The notes below the pieces were generated by a model, which saw nothing but the letters and a program-made list of their open reading frames with translations, was not told where the DNA came from and ran no database searches. A stretch of 64,000 nt of DNA from VXYL01 sp965116345 (lineage in GTDB: Bacteria; Pseudomonadota; Gammaproteobacteria; Pseudomonadales; Azotimanducaceae), in NCBI GenBank assembly GCA_965116345.1, contig OZ220680.1, forward strand, positions 3,782,001 through 3,846,000, read 5' to 3'. A program made the position numbers and the translations under genes. Positions 18,089 to 26,441 of this stretch are shown here, in pieces (position 1 is the first letter of the stretch; every line of letters begins with the position of its first letter).

Positions 18089-18619
18089 ATGGCAAGAGAG
18101 CACCTGATATCGATCATTGACATCGCGCAACACCACGGGAGGCGCAAACAAGCCATCCACGGCATCGTCCGCAGGCTAGGCCTCAACGTCGAGAACGTCG
18201 TCGGCGAGAGGACCAGGGGGCAGAAGGCTTCCCACATCACGGTTCGAGACTACGAGATCCATAGGCGTCAGTTCGACACACCGCCCACCGCCAAGTTGGT
18301 CGACGCCTCGAATTCCCCAACCGCACAAGCCGTCTTCTACTTGATCCTCACCGAGCCCGACCTCGATCCCGGTCGGTTCAAGCTAGGCTTCTCGGCCGAT
18401 CTGGAGGAACGACTGCGCCACCACAGAACCGCCGCGCCGTTCTCCGAGCTTGTTCGGCAGTGGCCATGCAAGGCCCTTTGGGAGAAAACCGCCATAGACT
18501 GTGTTGCAGACGGATGCCAGCGGCTTGGTCCCGAGGTGTTTCGCGCCGACAGCATCGAGGACGTGATGCGCCGCGCGGATCAGTTCTTCGACTTGATGCC
18601 CAGGCTTGCGGAGCGGTGA
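18089..18619 (+). CDS. GIY-YIG/T5orf172-like nuclease with N-terminal DNA-binding region
   Basis: The protein has 176 residues from ATG 18089. Residues 1-60 look like a helix-turn-helix or arm-type DNA-binding part (IDIAQHHGRRKQAIHGIVRRLGL). Residues about 80-170 carry a GIY-YIG-like core: FYLI (83-86), KLGFS (98-102), EERLRHH and a glutamate in ALWEKTAID (Glu132). This arrangement of tyrosine, arginine and late glutamate is that of T5orf172/Meiotically-upregulated GIY-YIG nucleases. It would cut DNA if active. Two further rightward genes, a frameshifted gene and a YaaA-like gene, follow closely and may form a unit with it. The domain call is from motif spacing by eye. Confidence 0.55.
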   Translation: MAREHLISIIDIAQHHGRRKQAIHGIVRRLGLNVENVVGERTRGQKASHITVRDYEIHRRQFDTPPTAKLVDASNSPTAQAVFYLILTEPDLDPGRFKLGFSADLEERLRHHRTAAPFSELVRQWPCKALWEKTAIDCVADGCQRLGPEVFRADSIEDVMRRADQFFDLMPRLAER

Positions 18620-18684
18620 GTTCATTGCGACCATCGACATCGCCTCCGACCGCGCTCGATTGACAGCCATTGATGGCCTGAACC

Positions 18685-19390
18685 ATGTCCCGTCTCGCCG
18701 ACCTCCGCCGCCTCTACGAGAGCCTGCGCATCCTGGAGCGCCGTGTCGGTGGTGCTCGTACGCTTGCCACGTCACACGGGCGCATGAACTGGCCCGCGCG
18801 TGGCGTGTATTTCTTCCTCGAACGTGGCGAGATACGAACCGACACTGGCGAGGGTTCCACGAGTGGTCCGTGTTGGAACCCATGCATTGAAGGCGGGAGC
18901 TTCGACCAAGCTCTGGACGCGTCTCGCAACCCATCGCGGCCCCGCACGATCAGGCGGTGGCAATCACCGCGGCTCGATATTCCGCCTCATCGTCGGCACT
19001 GCCATCATCGAGCGGGACGCCATCGACTGTCCGTCTTGGGACGACTACCCCAACTCCGCGCCGCGCCGCATCAGGGACGATGAGCGCGATGTCGAAATGG
19101 CCGTCAGCCGTACGATTGGCGAAATGCCGATCCTGTGGCTCCCGGTGTTGGACGAGCCCGGTCCTGACAGCCTGCGCGGATACATCGAACGAAACGCGAT
19201 CTCCCTCCTGACCAACTACCGCAGACCGTCACTGGACCCGCCATCTGACTTCTGGCTTGGCAATCGCTGCAGTAGAGACAACGTCCGACTCTCCGGTCTC
19301 TGGAACTCGGATCACGTCGACGAGACCTATGACCCCGGTTTCTTGGATACGATGGCTCGCCTCGTCGAGCAGGTTCCGATCCAAGCGTGA
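18685..19390 (+). pseudogene. Conserved hypothetical gene (GVYFFLE...RVVRVGTHAL type), broken by a one-base insertion
   Basis: The first frame (ATG 18685) encodes LRILERRVGGARTLA... ARGVYFFLERGEIRTDTGEG. The frame shifted by one base continues PRVVRVGTHALKAG, TKLWTRLATHRG, GGGNHRGSIFRLIVGTAII and ends PGFLDTMARLVEQVPIQA. Removing one T from the TT at 18855-18856 joins them smoothly as GEG-PRVVRVG. The intact protein would have about 234 residues and no membrane segment. The GVYFF...R...LW.RL..HRG pattern is GIY-YIG-like in spacing. Its stop overlaps the GTG of the next gene by 4 bases, so the two were translationally coupled. I do not recognise a named function. Confidence 0.6.
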
Positions 19391-20034
19391 TCGTTGTCAT
19401 CCAGTGCGCGGCCAGCAAGCGCCCCGATGCGGGGCACCTCAGCACTCCAGATGGCAAGAGCGTCATGTTTGTCGCGAGACCGGACCTTGCCCCACACGAT
19501 GACTCACGTCTCTACGCGCACCCGGACGACGACTGCGGCACGGGCTCGTCGTGGCGCAAGGCGCTCAAGTCCTACCACACCAACCCCGGGACCAATCCGC
19601 TTCGGCTGCTACCGGCTTGGTACCTCTACTGTCCGCCCACCTATCAGCTGCTGGTGGAGCGATTCGGCTTCGATCGTCTCTATGTTCTCTCCGCCGGGTG
19701 GGGATTGATTCGCTCCGACTTCCTCACGCCCAACTACGACGTCACTTTCAGTGCCGCGAGCAACGTGCCGAAGTTCAAGCGGCGAACGCGTCATACGACG
19801 TTCCATGACTTTCGCATGCTGCCGTCTACCGTCTCCGATCCCATCGTCTTCTTCGGCGGCAAGAGCTATGTTCCGTTGTTCTGCCAGCTGACCTCAGCCG
19901 TGCGGAGCCAGCGCACCGTGTTCTATGCCGGCAGTCGACCCTCCGCACCGGGATGCACATTGAGGTCGTTCGGCCACCCATTCACGAACTGGCATTACCA
20001 GTGTGCTCAGGCGTTCGCGAGAGAGCCTCACTGA
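19387..20034 (+). CDS. YaaA/DUF6884-like protein
   Basis: This 215-residue protein starts at a GTG overlapping the preceding stop (GTGA). The start VVIQCAASKRPDAG and the later LYVLSAGWGLIRSDFLTPNYDVTFS are the two signature segments of YaaA-like/DUF6884 proteins (C.xSK near the N-terminus, LSA.yGL...D...PYd later). Family members include a DNA-binding peroxide-stress protein and enzymes related to base-modification transferases; no reaction is established for this branch. The coupling to the GIY-YIG-like genes suggests a DNA-directed task. Confidence 0.6.
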   Translation: MIVVIQCAASKRPDAGHLSTPDGKSVMFVARPDLAPHDDSRLYAHPDDDCGTGSSWRKALKSYHTNPGTNPLRLLPAWYLYCPPTYQLLVERFGFDRLYVLSAGWGLIRSDFLTPNYDVTFSAASNVPKFKRRTRHTTFHDFRMLPSTVSDPIVFFGGKSYVPLFCQLTSAVRSQRTVFYAGSRPSAPGCTLRSFGHPFTNWHYQCAQAFAREPH

Positions 20035-20175
20035 CGACCCCCGCCCCACGCCTCGCCGACGAAGGACGCGGTATTGCTGGTGTTGCAGTGGCCCGGAAGA
20101 CGAAATGACCGGCCTGACCGAACGGCGATCCCACTCCAATACCCGACACGACGCCTTAGTCGCGCTCAGCGCGCG

Positions 20176-20754
20176 TTAGCGATCCAATACCGGTCGTCCC
20201 GGTCCGACCGAGCCTGGAAACCGCCACCCCATGTTCGTCACTAGGTTGACCACGGCGCACGCTAGTTCCACCACATGCTGTCGGACCTGATCGAGGAACG
20301 CACCGTCGATTGCCGTGTCGAACACCATCTCACCCTTGCGTTCAACAAAAAGGGGCTTCGACGCACCGGTCTCGTCGGGGTCGCCCCACGATCCATGGCA
20401 CAGGACGTTGCGCATCCTCGACGCCTCCCTAAGGTGGTCGAGCAGGTCGTCGAGCTCATGGACCCTGGCGTCCGAGTACTCGTGAACTACGCGCGCCAAT
20501 TGATCGATCAGTCCGGCAAGCGGGTCTGTGAGCGCTCGTTCCAGCCCCTCGGGTTTCCGAAGCCATGCTTCAAACGCCTCGTCAGAATCCAACTCAGCAC
20601 TTTGCTTCTTCACAGTGAACGTATAGATGGCTCTGCCGAGAACCTCCTCCAGGAACCCGAACGTCGCGACCGTGCGCCCCAGCTTCTCCCAAAACACCGG
20701 TTCGTGGCGGTGAGTCGGATAGTCCGTAGGCAGAGCGTCCAAGTCGACCAACAC
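20176..20754 (-). CDS. Hypothetical protein with a HEPN-like RxxxxH motif
   Basis: This 192-residue, helix-rich soluble protein starts at a GTG. The C-terminal part contains MRNVLCHGSW, an R-x4-H motif followed by an aromatic residue, as in many HEPN ribonucleases and minor nucleotidyltransferase partners. The long preceding helices (LARVVHEYSDARVHELDDLLDHL) fit that fold. No partner antitoxin is adjacent. It is the rightmost of several leftward island genes and is not strictly coupled to any. RNase activity is only a possibility. Confidence 0.5.
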   Translation of the reverse strand: MLVDLDALPTDYPTHRHEPVFWEKLGRTVATFGFLEEVLGRAIYTFTVKKQSAELDSDEAFEAWLRKPEGLERALTDPLAGLIDQLARVVHEYSDARVHELDDLLDHLREASRMRNVLCHGSWGDPDETGASKPLFVERKGEMVFDTAIDGAFLDQVRQHVVELACAVVNLVTNMGWRFPGSVGPGRPVLDR

Positions 20755-20865
20755 GACTACGCGCCCTCTCGTGTCGTGTCCAAGTCCAGACTTCGGTGTT
20801 CGCGAGTCATCGATACCTTGACACCCGGCAGCGAGCGAAACACCGACGATGTCCGCCTATCCACT

Positions 20866-21333
20866 TCATTGCGCCTCCGACAGCCAGGCGCACTTCGATA
20901 CGACCCAGTCGTACGCACTCTCGAATCCCCATAGAGACACCCCGAAGTCCCTCCGGCGCGCGTCACGCGGTCCAGACACCCGAATCCTCGCGTGCTTCCC
21001 CATCTGCATGGCTGGCACGATCTCCTTGGCACTCTCGTGATGCTCGTGGAGGAAGCACAGCGATGAGTCGCACCACGCTTGTGTCCCGATCGCCGGGTTA
21101 CCGTCGATCCGGGCGAAGATCCTGCACGCTTCGCTAGGGGTTGGCGACTCCGCCGCTATGCTGGCGACGCAGCTACCAGTCCGATGAAATACGTCAAGCC
21201 TACCGTCGCAACCGATCAGCACTTCATTGTCCCCATCCTTGGCCATTGCTTGCACGCTTGCGCGCAGTACCTGCTCGTGAAACTCGTCGTAACGGTAGCC
21301 TGTGAACCAGACGCCGTAGGTGGGTCCGGGCAC
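20866..21333 (-). CDS. Hypothetical protein
   Basis: This 155-residue protein starts at a GTG. Composition is protein-like and soluble, with several Cys and Trp residues (IGCDGRLDVFHRTGSCVASIAAES, CDSSLCFLHEHHESAKEIV). The first half resembles a beta-rich sensor-like domain. No family is recognised and there is no signal peptide. It lies between two other leftward genes of unknown function. Confidence 0.45.
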   Translation of the reverse strand: MPGPTYGVWFTGYRYDEFHEQVLRASVQAMAKDGDNEVLIGCDGRLDVFHRTGSCVASIAAESPTPSEACRIFARIDGNPAIGTQAWCDSSLCFLHEHHESAKEIVPAMQMGKHARIRVSGPRDARRRDFGVSLWGFESAYDWVVSKCAWLSEAQ

Positions 21334-21375
21334 TAGAATCCGACCTCCGACTTCCTCAACCGTTGCATGTGTTGT

Positions 21376-21939
21376 TCATCCAAGAAAGCGCAACGGACGT
21401 GTATATTGGCCGACGGGCGAGACGAACGTGAACTCGGAACCATCGCGCCGAGAAACCGTTATTCGAGGTGGCTCTACTTCCGTCTGGCCTGACTCATCGT
21501 AATGAACCACAGTGAGAAGGAGTTCTTGGACTCGGGCCCAGCTATCGACTTTGCTCACGCCCACCACGGATCCTTCACACAGGGCGTCAGAACTCACGAC
21601 GCGTTTCTCCCCCCTGGGCGAAACTGCGTCGGCTCGAATGGTGCATGCCTGCTGCTCTTCTCCGACGCTGACTCCTGGCGACAGGTCCATGAGCATCCCG
21701 TGATAGCGGGGTCGGGTTTCGCTCTCCTGGACCCCGTCCCACCCGGCTGGCGTACACATCAGTTGCAGAGACGAGATCCTCTGCTCATCGAAGTGGTACG
21801 CGGAGATTCTCACTGGTGGAGAGTCCGCTAGTGCGATTTCTCCTCGCCACTCTCCGAAACGATACTCGTCTGCGCCTGCTTTGGCCGACCCGAGCACGGT
21901 GCCGACCACGAGAAGCCAACAGTTGATCACCGACCTCAA
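21376..21939 (-). CDS. Secreted hypothetical protein
   Basis: About 184-187 residues, starting at TTG 21939 or GTG 21930. A short signal peptide is evident (VINCWLLVVGTVLGSAKAGA). The mature part is beta-rich with two well-spaced cysteines (LMCTPAGW, QACTIRAD). No recognised family. It is likely periplasmic. Confidence 0.5.
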   Translation of the reverse strand: MRSVINCWLLVVGTVLGSAKAGADEYRFGEWRGEIALADSPPVRISAYHFDEQRISSLQLMCTPAGWDGVQESETRPRYHGMLMDLSPGVSVGEEQQACTIRADAVSPRGEKRVVSSDALCEGSVVGVSKVDSWARVQELLLTVVHYDESGQTEVEPPRITVSRRDGSEFTFVSPVGQYTRPLRFLG

Positions 21940-21976
21940 GCGCTTGTCCCTGTGCCGTCTCGCGGCGGATTCAAGG

Positions 21977-22306
21977 TCAGTCTGCCGAAACGACGTGAAT
22001 CTGCTTGCTTAGCGCTTCAGAAAGAACGCGAATGACCTCGGGGACAAGCGGCTCTAGCTCCTCCAGTCGGTTTCGAAGCGCGAGCATGACTACGACCGGT
22101 ACTGGAAGGTCGTCCAAGTTCTGCTGGTAGGCGATCCCGCGGTCGACGGTGACCAGCGCGTCGAATCCATGATCCGCCGCGAGGCGGAGCAGGACGCCGT
22201 TCCCCATGCCTGCCCAACCCATCTCCGGGACAGTGCGAACTTCGTAGGCGGCGGGGAAACCAGATCCGAGCCGCCGGGGAACGGACTCGTCAAGCAACAG
22301 CCTCAT
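21977..22306 (-). CDS. DUF5615 PIN-like toxin
   Basis: This 109-residue protein starts at an ATG lying inside the 3' end of the DUF433 gene (17-base overlap). MRLLLDESVPRRLG and DALVTVDRGIAYQQNL are the DUF5615/Mut7-C-like PIN-fold acidic motifs (DE and D). The DUF433-DUF5615 order with overlapping frames is a common toxin-antitoxin arrangement, and the toxin is predicted to be an RNase. Confidence 0.8.
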   Translation of the reverse strand: MRLLLDESVPRRLGSGFPAAYEVRTVPEMGWAGMGNGVLLRLAADHGFDALVTVDRGIAYQQNLDDLPVPVVVMLALRNRLEELEPLVPEVIRVLSEALSKQIHVVSAD

Positions 22307-22514
22307 CGCGGTCGCCGGCAAGCATCATCTTCGCCCGTTCGAGCACCGCGACGGCTTGGTCCCGGGATACCGAGGGAAAGTCGACGAGAAACTCATCGAG
22401 GCGGTCACCCGCCTCTAGGTGCTCCATGAGTATCCGCACGGGCACCCTCGTACCTGCGAACACCGGCGTGCCGCCGAGGATCTCTGGATTCCTGTCTATA
22501 GGCCCGTCACCCAT
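22290..22514 (-). CDS. DUF433 antitoxin
   Basis: This 74-residue protein has the DUF433 core IDRNPEILGGTPVFAGTRVPVRILMEHLEAGDRLDEFLVDFPSVS split across a short beta part and a winged-helix DNA-binding part. It is the first gene of the pair, with the toxin gene overlapping its end. It presumably binds the toxin and represses the operon. Confidence 0.85.
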   Translation of the reverse strand: MGDGPIDRNPEILGGTPVFAGTRVPVRILMEHLEAGDRLDEFLVDFPSVSRDQAVAVLERAKMMLAGDRDEAVA

Positions 22515-23130
22515 GGTCGTGTGTGTGGCTTGTATGCCCAGCAGTCGATCGCTCCTTGGTCAGAGGCTAGCCGTTCGGCCGGGGATTGCAACCCGCCTTA
22601 GGGATTGGTGGGGATTGGTGACCCACAACGTTAGATCAAGTTGATCTACGGGAGACCGTCTAGGCGGCGGCCGTCGACCAGTTCTGTCCCGAGCGGCGAC
22701 GTTCCCAGCTGGGGCTGATCCACAGGGGCGTTGCCCTTCGGGCCGCGCTCTATCGCCTTCGGCGACCGAGCCCGCAAGCGGTCTCGTCCCTTCGGGTAAC
22801 GATCGCTAACGCTTGCACCCTCCGGGCGCCGCTGCCGACTCTCCGTCGAAGGCGGTCTGGCTGAAACGTCCATCAACGGCACGACCGCGACGTGCGCCCG
22901 ATCAACGACCGACTTGTAGCCGCCCGCGTCAACGACCTCCGAACAGTTCAGCTGAACCGCACCCGGCCTTCCGCTCGGGTGGCAGCGTTGCCTGGCCGCA
23001 CCGTCGCGAAAAGGCACACGTCCGTCGATGCAGAGCAGTGTGTCACGCGTGCTCGCGCGGTCAACCCAAGGGTTCTCCGCTAACGCTCCGACCTCGCTGG
23101 CGCGAGGTGACCGCGCTGCGCGCGCTTGCC
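22515..23130. other. Gene-less stretch with clustered short hairpins
   Basis: No convincing gene. Between about 22725 and 22830 several short stems with TTC(G) or AA loops occur close together, for example TCGCC-TTC-GGCGA and CCGC-AA-GCGG, plus CCCTTCGGG-type stems. A 123-codon leftward frame here has no protein-like features. It could be a structured transcript or merely GC-rich spacer. Confidence 0.3.
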
Positions 23131-23174
23131 CCGTTCAGGCACCGACGCACTCCGCGTCGCAACACCTGAAACGG
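23131..23174 (+). promoter_or_regulatory. Leader hairpin abutting the ribosome-binding site
   Basis: An outer stem CCGTTCAGG / CCTGAAACGG (one bulge) encloses an inner GACGC-actcc-GCGTC hairpin. It ends at 23174, overlapping the GGAG ribosome site (23173-23176) of the gene starting at 23183. The placement suggests translational control or an operator; neither is proven. Confidence 0.4.
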
Positions 23175-23182
23175 AGAACACC

Positions 23183-23722
23183 ATGGACCTCAGTCTGCTC
23201 ATCGCCCAGCGGAGCGGCCAGCTCCCGGAGGGCTTCATCCGACCCGCGATCCTCGAGAACGGCTTGCCGGTGTGCAAGCACAAGCGATGCCGCAACCAAG
23301 TGGCGGTCAAGCGCGACGGCACCCCGGCCCACGCGTGCCAGCGGTGTCTCGATCGTCGGGCGGCTTCATGTCGGCGAAGGCGCGCGGCCCTGGTCGCAGA
23401 AGGCGGTTGCCGGCGCTGCGCGTATCGGAAACGTCTCGAAGGCGACTTCCTCTGCCAGCGGTGCCGCGAAGAGCGCGACATCGAGCGCGCGCAGAAGTGC
23501 CAGGATGCCATCGACGCCGCGGCCATCGACGAGTTCGCCGCGCAGCCGGAGCGCGTCCACAAGGCGAGCAACCTCGACCGCGGAATCTCGCCGTGGAACG
23601 CGAGGCCGAAGGCGGAACCGTCAGCCGCTTACTGGTCGCCGCTGCCGGATCCGGAGCCGCGCGAGGAGCGCGAGTGGGCGCACTCGCTGGTCGATTCTGG
23701 CTGGCGCTATAGACGCCACTGA
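23183..23722 (+). CDS. Cysteine-rich, probably zinc-binding protein of unknown function
   Basis: The protein has 179 residues. ATG 23183 follows GGAG at a good distance. Two Cys clusters are visible: Cys31/Cys36 with Cys52/Cys55 (CKHKRC...CQRC), then Cys76/Cys79 with Cys91/Cys94 (CRRC...CQRC). These are separated by a very basic RRAASCRRRRAAL stretch, so two zinc ribbons and nucleic-acid binding are likely. The acidic C-terminal third is low in structure. It lies in the GC-rich block with the recombinase module that follows and may belong to it. No named family is recognised. Confidence 0.6.
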   Translation: MDLSLLIAQRSGQLPEGFIRPAILENGLPVCKHKRCRNQVAVKRDGTPAHACQRCLDRRAASCRRRRAALVAEGGCRRCAYRKRLEGDFLCQRCREERDIERAQKCQDAIDAAAIDEFAAQPERVHKASNLDRGISPWNARPKAEPSAAYWSPLPDPEPREEREWAHSLVDSGWRYRRH

Positions 23723-24236
23723 CCGCACCCCAATGCCGGGGGCACGGCGGCTTCCGGTCACCGCGCCTTCCCTCGCGTCGCGCGGCCACCGCACCCGCTC
23801 CCGGCACTCGGCGTCCGCGTTTGCGCTTCAGGACTGCGCCCGACGCGCTGTACTGCCCCAACGGCGCGTCGCGGACCGTCAAGGGCGACCGGATACCGTC
23901 GGCGCAGCAGCCCCTTTACGGGCCGCGACACGTCGCCACGCTGCCGGTCGGGATGGCGGTCGCGACCCCTCCAGCGCCAATTCTGCGCAATGACGAGGAG
24001 ATTCCGCGCGGCCCTCCTCCCGCGGTGCCATCCCTGCCGTGCGGCGAGCACAACAGGTCCGCGTCAACAGAACGCACAACGATGCGGAGGGGACCTGTAC
24101 GTTCCGGGCGTAACTGTTTAAGCATCTGATAAGTAACGAAATATTTGCGTTTCTCTTCGACTTCGACCATGATCGCGCCCATGCGTCCCTCGTCGTTTCC
24201 CACCATGCGCGGAAAGCCGCTCCCGCCGCCCGCCGG
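23723..24236. other. Gene-less spacer before the recombinase module
   Basis: No supported gene. An AT-rich patch around 24115-24160 (TTTAAGCATCTGATAAGTAA and following) breaks the GC-rich context and would be a natural promoter region for the small gene at 24237. No consensus hexamers can be assigned with confidence. Confidence 0.3.
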
Positions 24237-24491
24237 GTGACCTGCCTCTTGTCCCGCCCGCGCAACAGACCGACCTTCGACGCCGCCGCCGAGGCCGCGC
24301 GCCTGAAGGCCGACACCCGGGCCCAGCGTCGCCGCCGCCGCACCGCCTCCCGCCTCGACCGCCACACCCACGAACTGCTCGCGCTGTACGACGCGGGAGC
24401 CAGCGTCGCCGAGTTGCAGCGCTGGCTCGAAGCGCGCCGCGTGCGCGTCCACCAGACCACCGTCGGCCGCTGGCTGCGCCGCCGCGGCTGA
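24237..24491 (+). CDS. Small helix-turn-helix protein upstream of a recombinase
   Basis: This 84-residue, very basic protein starts at a GTG. The second half, LLALYDAGASVAELQRWLEARRVRVHQTTVGRWLRRRG, reads as a helix-turn-helix: helix, GAS turn, recognition helix with TTVGRWL. It is likely a DNA-binding accessory or regulator of the tyrosine recombinase encoded 14 bases downstream, comparable in size to excisionases. The function is inferred. Confidence 0.6.
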   Translation: MTCLLSRPRNRPTFDAAAEAARLKADTRAQRRRRRTASRLDRHTHELLALYDAGASVAELQRWLEARRVRVHQTTVGRWLRRRG

Positions 24492-24505
24492 AGCCGACCG
24501 ATCCC

Positions 24506-25414
24506 GTGCCGAAGTTCCGCAAGTCCCGGTCGCCCGAGCAGCAGGCGCGGGCCGCCGTCGGCCGTCTGGTCAACCTCGGCGTCCTGCGCCGCAATCCCCA
24601 TGCGCCGGCGTCCGTCGGCGCGGTGCGCAACATCCGGCAGTGCCTGACCCAGATCGCCCGCCACCTTGCCGGGGACGGCCTCGAACTGCTCGACCTCACT
24701 CCCGCGAAGGCCGACGCCTACCTCCGCTCGCGCGCCGCCGATCTCGGCCAGAAGGCCCTCGACGGGCACCGGCAGGCGCTCCAGAAGCTCCTGATCCATG
24801 TCCGTGGGTCGCTGCCCGACGGCGGCAAGCTGACCATCGTCCGCTCGCTCAAGCCGTCCCGCAAAGGCGGGCGGGCCTACGCCCCGCACCAGGTCCCGAT
24901 GGTCGCCGCCCGACAGACGGCGCCCAACGCGCTCGCCACCCTGATCGCCCACGCGGCCGGGCTGCGCGCGCACGAGCTGCTGACGCTGGCCCGGCCCGCC
25001 GAGCAACCTCCCGACGTCCGGCCCGCGCGCCCGGAGAAGTTCGACGGCCGGCCGGGAACCGACTACACGGTGGTCGGCAAGGGCGGCTTGACGCGCCTCG
25101 TCCGCGTTCCCAACGATCTGGCCGAGCGCCTCGAGGAACGCCGCCTCGACCGCCCGGCGCCCGTCACCGACCGCGGCATCCGCTACCTGTCGCGCTACGA
25201 CATCGGCGGCGGCGAGGCGTGGAGCCGCAGCTTCTCGCGCGCCTCGCACGCCGCGCTCGGCTGGAGCCGCGGCGCCCACGGTGTTCGCCACGGCTATGCC
25301 CAACAGCGCATGGCCGAACTTCAGCGCCACCTCGTCTACGACGACGCGCTGGAGGTCGTCAGCCAGGAGCTTGGGCATTTCCGCCCGGAAATCACCGAGG
25401 AATATCTGAGGTGA
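24506..25414 (+). CDS. Tyrosine recombinase of the GC-rich module
   Basis: This 302-residue protein has a complete catalytic set: Arg154 (AGLRAHELLTL), Lys192 (VVGKGGLTRLV), His258 and Arg261 (HGVRHGY), His291 (LGHFRP) and Tyr300 (EITEEYLR). The nucleophile is only two residues from the C-terminus, which is unusual. A basic N-terminus and SAM-like helical region (about 35-100) would contact DNA. Its stop overlaps the next gene by 4 bases. It is unrelated in sequence to the island integrase at 34433, so this looks like a second element nested in the island. Confidence 0.8.
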   Translation: MPKFRKSRSPEQQARAAVGRLVNLGVLRRNPHAPASVGAVRNIRQCLTQIARHLAGDGLELLDLTPAKADAYLRSRAADLGQKALDGHRQALQKLLIHVRGSLPDGGKLTIVRSLKPSRKGGRAYAPHQVPMVAARQTAPNALATLIAHAAGLRAHELLTLARPAEQPPDVRPARPEKFDGRPGTDYTVVGKGGLTRLVRVPNDLAERLEERRLDRPAPVTDRGIRYLSRYDIGGGEAWSRSFSRASHAALGWSRGAHGVRHGYAQQRMAELQRHLVYDDALEVVSQELGHFRPEITEEYLR

Positions 25415-25869
25415 GCCGCCGCCTGACGCTCCACCTGACGGCGCGCCACAACGCCGCCCTCGACCGGATCCTGGGCGGCGGCGCCAGCCACGACAACAAC
25501 CAGAGACGGCGCGCGGTCGAACAGCTCATCCTCGACGGTGCGCGCGAACCGGGGGATCGGGCCGGAGCGCGGAACGCCGCCGCCGTCGAGCCTCCCGGCG
25601 CTGCGGACGGGTCCGCCGCCCGGATAGACAAGGAAAGCACCGTCAGGCTGATCGACCGCCTGAAGGCATCCCGCGACCGGTACCGGAATCTCGCCGTGCG
25701 CGCCGAGGCCGCGCTCCTGGGCGTGCCGGTGCGCGACGACTACGGCAGCATCGAACGCCGCCTCGAACGCGCGCTCCGGGACAAGGGCTTCGAGATGCCA
25801 GCCGCGACGCCTCCGCGCCGACCCGTGAATCGACCGCCCGCCGGGAGTCGCCGCAGGGAGGGCCGGTAG
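25411..25869 (+). CDS. Small basic protein co-expressed with the recombinase
   Basis: This 152-residue protein starts at a GTG overlapping the recombinase stop (GTGA). An N-terminal LTLHLTARHNAALDRIL segment resembles a ribbon-helix-helix or related DNA-binding start. A charged helix with RLIDRLKASRDRYRNLAVRAEAALLG follows, suggesting a coiled coil. The C-terminus is Pro/Arg-rich. No family is recognised. Coupling implies a role in recombination or its control. Confidence 0.55.
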   Translation: MSRRLTLHLTARHNAALDRILGGGASHDNNQRRRAVEQLILDGAREPGDRAGARNAAAVEPPGAADGSAARIDKESTVRLIDRLKASRDRYRNLAVRAEAALLGVPVRDDYGSIERRLERALRDKGFEMPAATPPRRPVNRPPAGSRRREGR

Positions 25870-25872
25870 CCC

Positions 25873-26364
25873 GTGTTCGTCTTCTTCCTGATCGTCGCCC
25901 TGATCGCGGGAGCGGTACTGCTGGCCCTGAACGCCCACGAGCGCGTCAAGGGCCTTCTGCTCGTCGACAAGGCCACGGGCGCCACCGTTCTTGAAGGCTG
26001 GGCCATCCTTGTCCAGCACTCGGTCATCGCCGGCATCCTCGCCACCGTGGTGTTCCTGCTGGCGCTCGCCATCGGCCTCTCCACCTCCGAACTGCACATC
26101 CGCGCCGCGCTCCGCCTCCGTCGCGAATGGCTCGACCACAGGTACCGCGACGACCAGCTCGGCGTCGCCCGCGACGACTGCCGGCGCCTCCGGAAGCAGC
26201 TCGCCGACGCCCAGCGGCAACTCGTCGCCGTCAAGGGCCAGCGCGCCAGGTTCCGGCGTTCCCTGCGCCAGGTCACGCGAGAGCGCGACCGCGCGCTGAA
26301 GGCCGCCGCGGAGGCTGCGGCGGTGCGCGATCCGCCCGGTCCCGCACCGTCCACCGGCGACTAG
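25873..26364 (+). CDS. Membrane protein with C-terminal coiled coil
   Basis: This 163-residue protein starts at a GTG 3 bases after the previous stop. There are two transmembrane helices, at about 2-22 (VFFLIVALIAGAVLLAL) and about 47-70 (SVIAGILATVVFLLALAIGL). A long basic coiled coil (about 75-145) follows, rich in Arg and Gln. It is the last gene of the recombinase module. Function unknown; a cytoplasmic coiled coil tethered to the inner membrane is an odd companion for a recombinase. Confidence 0.6.
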   Translation: MFVFFLIVALIAGAVLLALNAHERVKGLLLVDKATGATVLEGWAILVQHSVIAGILATVVFLLALAIGLSTSELHIRAALRLRREWLDHRYRDDQLGVARDDCRRLRKQLADAQRQLVAVKGQRARFRRSLRQVTRERDRALKAAAEAAAVRDPPGPAPSTGD

Positions 26365-26441
26365 CCGCAAACCGCAGCCGGAACGCGGCATCCCGCCCCG
26401 AGCCGTCAGTCCGCGACATCGTCGTGAAACGTGCGCTGCGC

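Noticed and set aside
22646..23017. 123-codon leftward frame
   Set aside because: It has no domain, poor codon pattern and overlaps the hairpin cluster; not protein-like.
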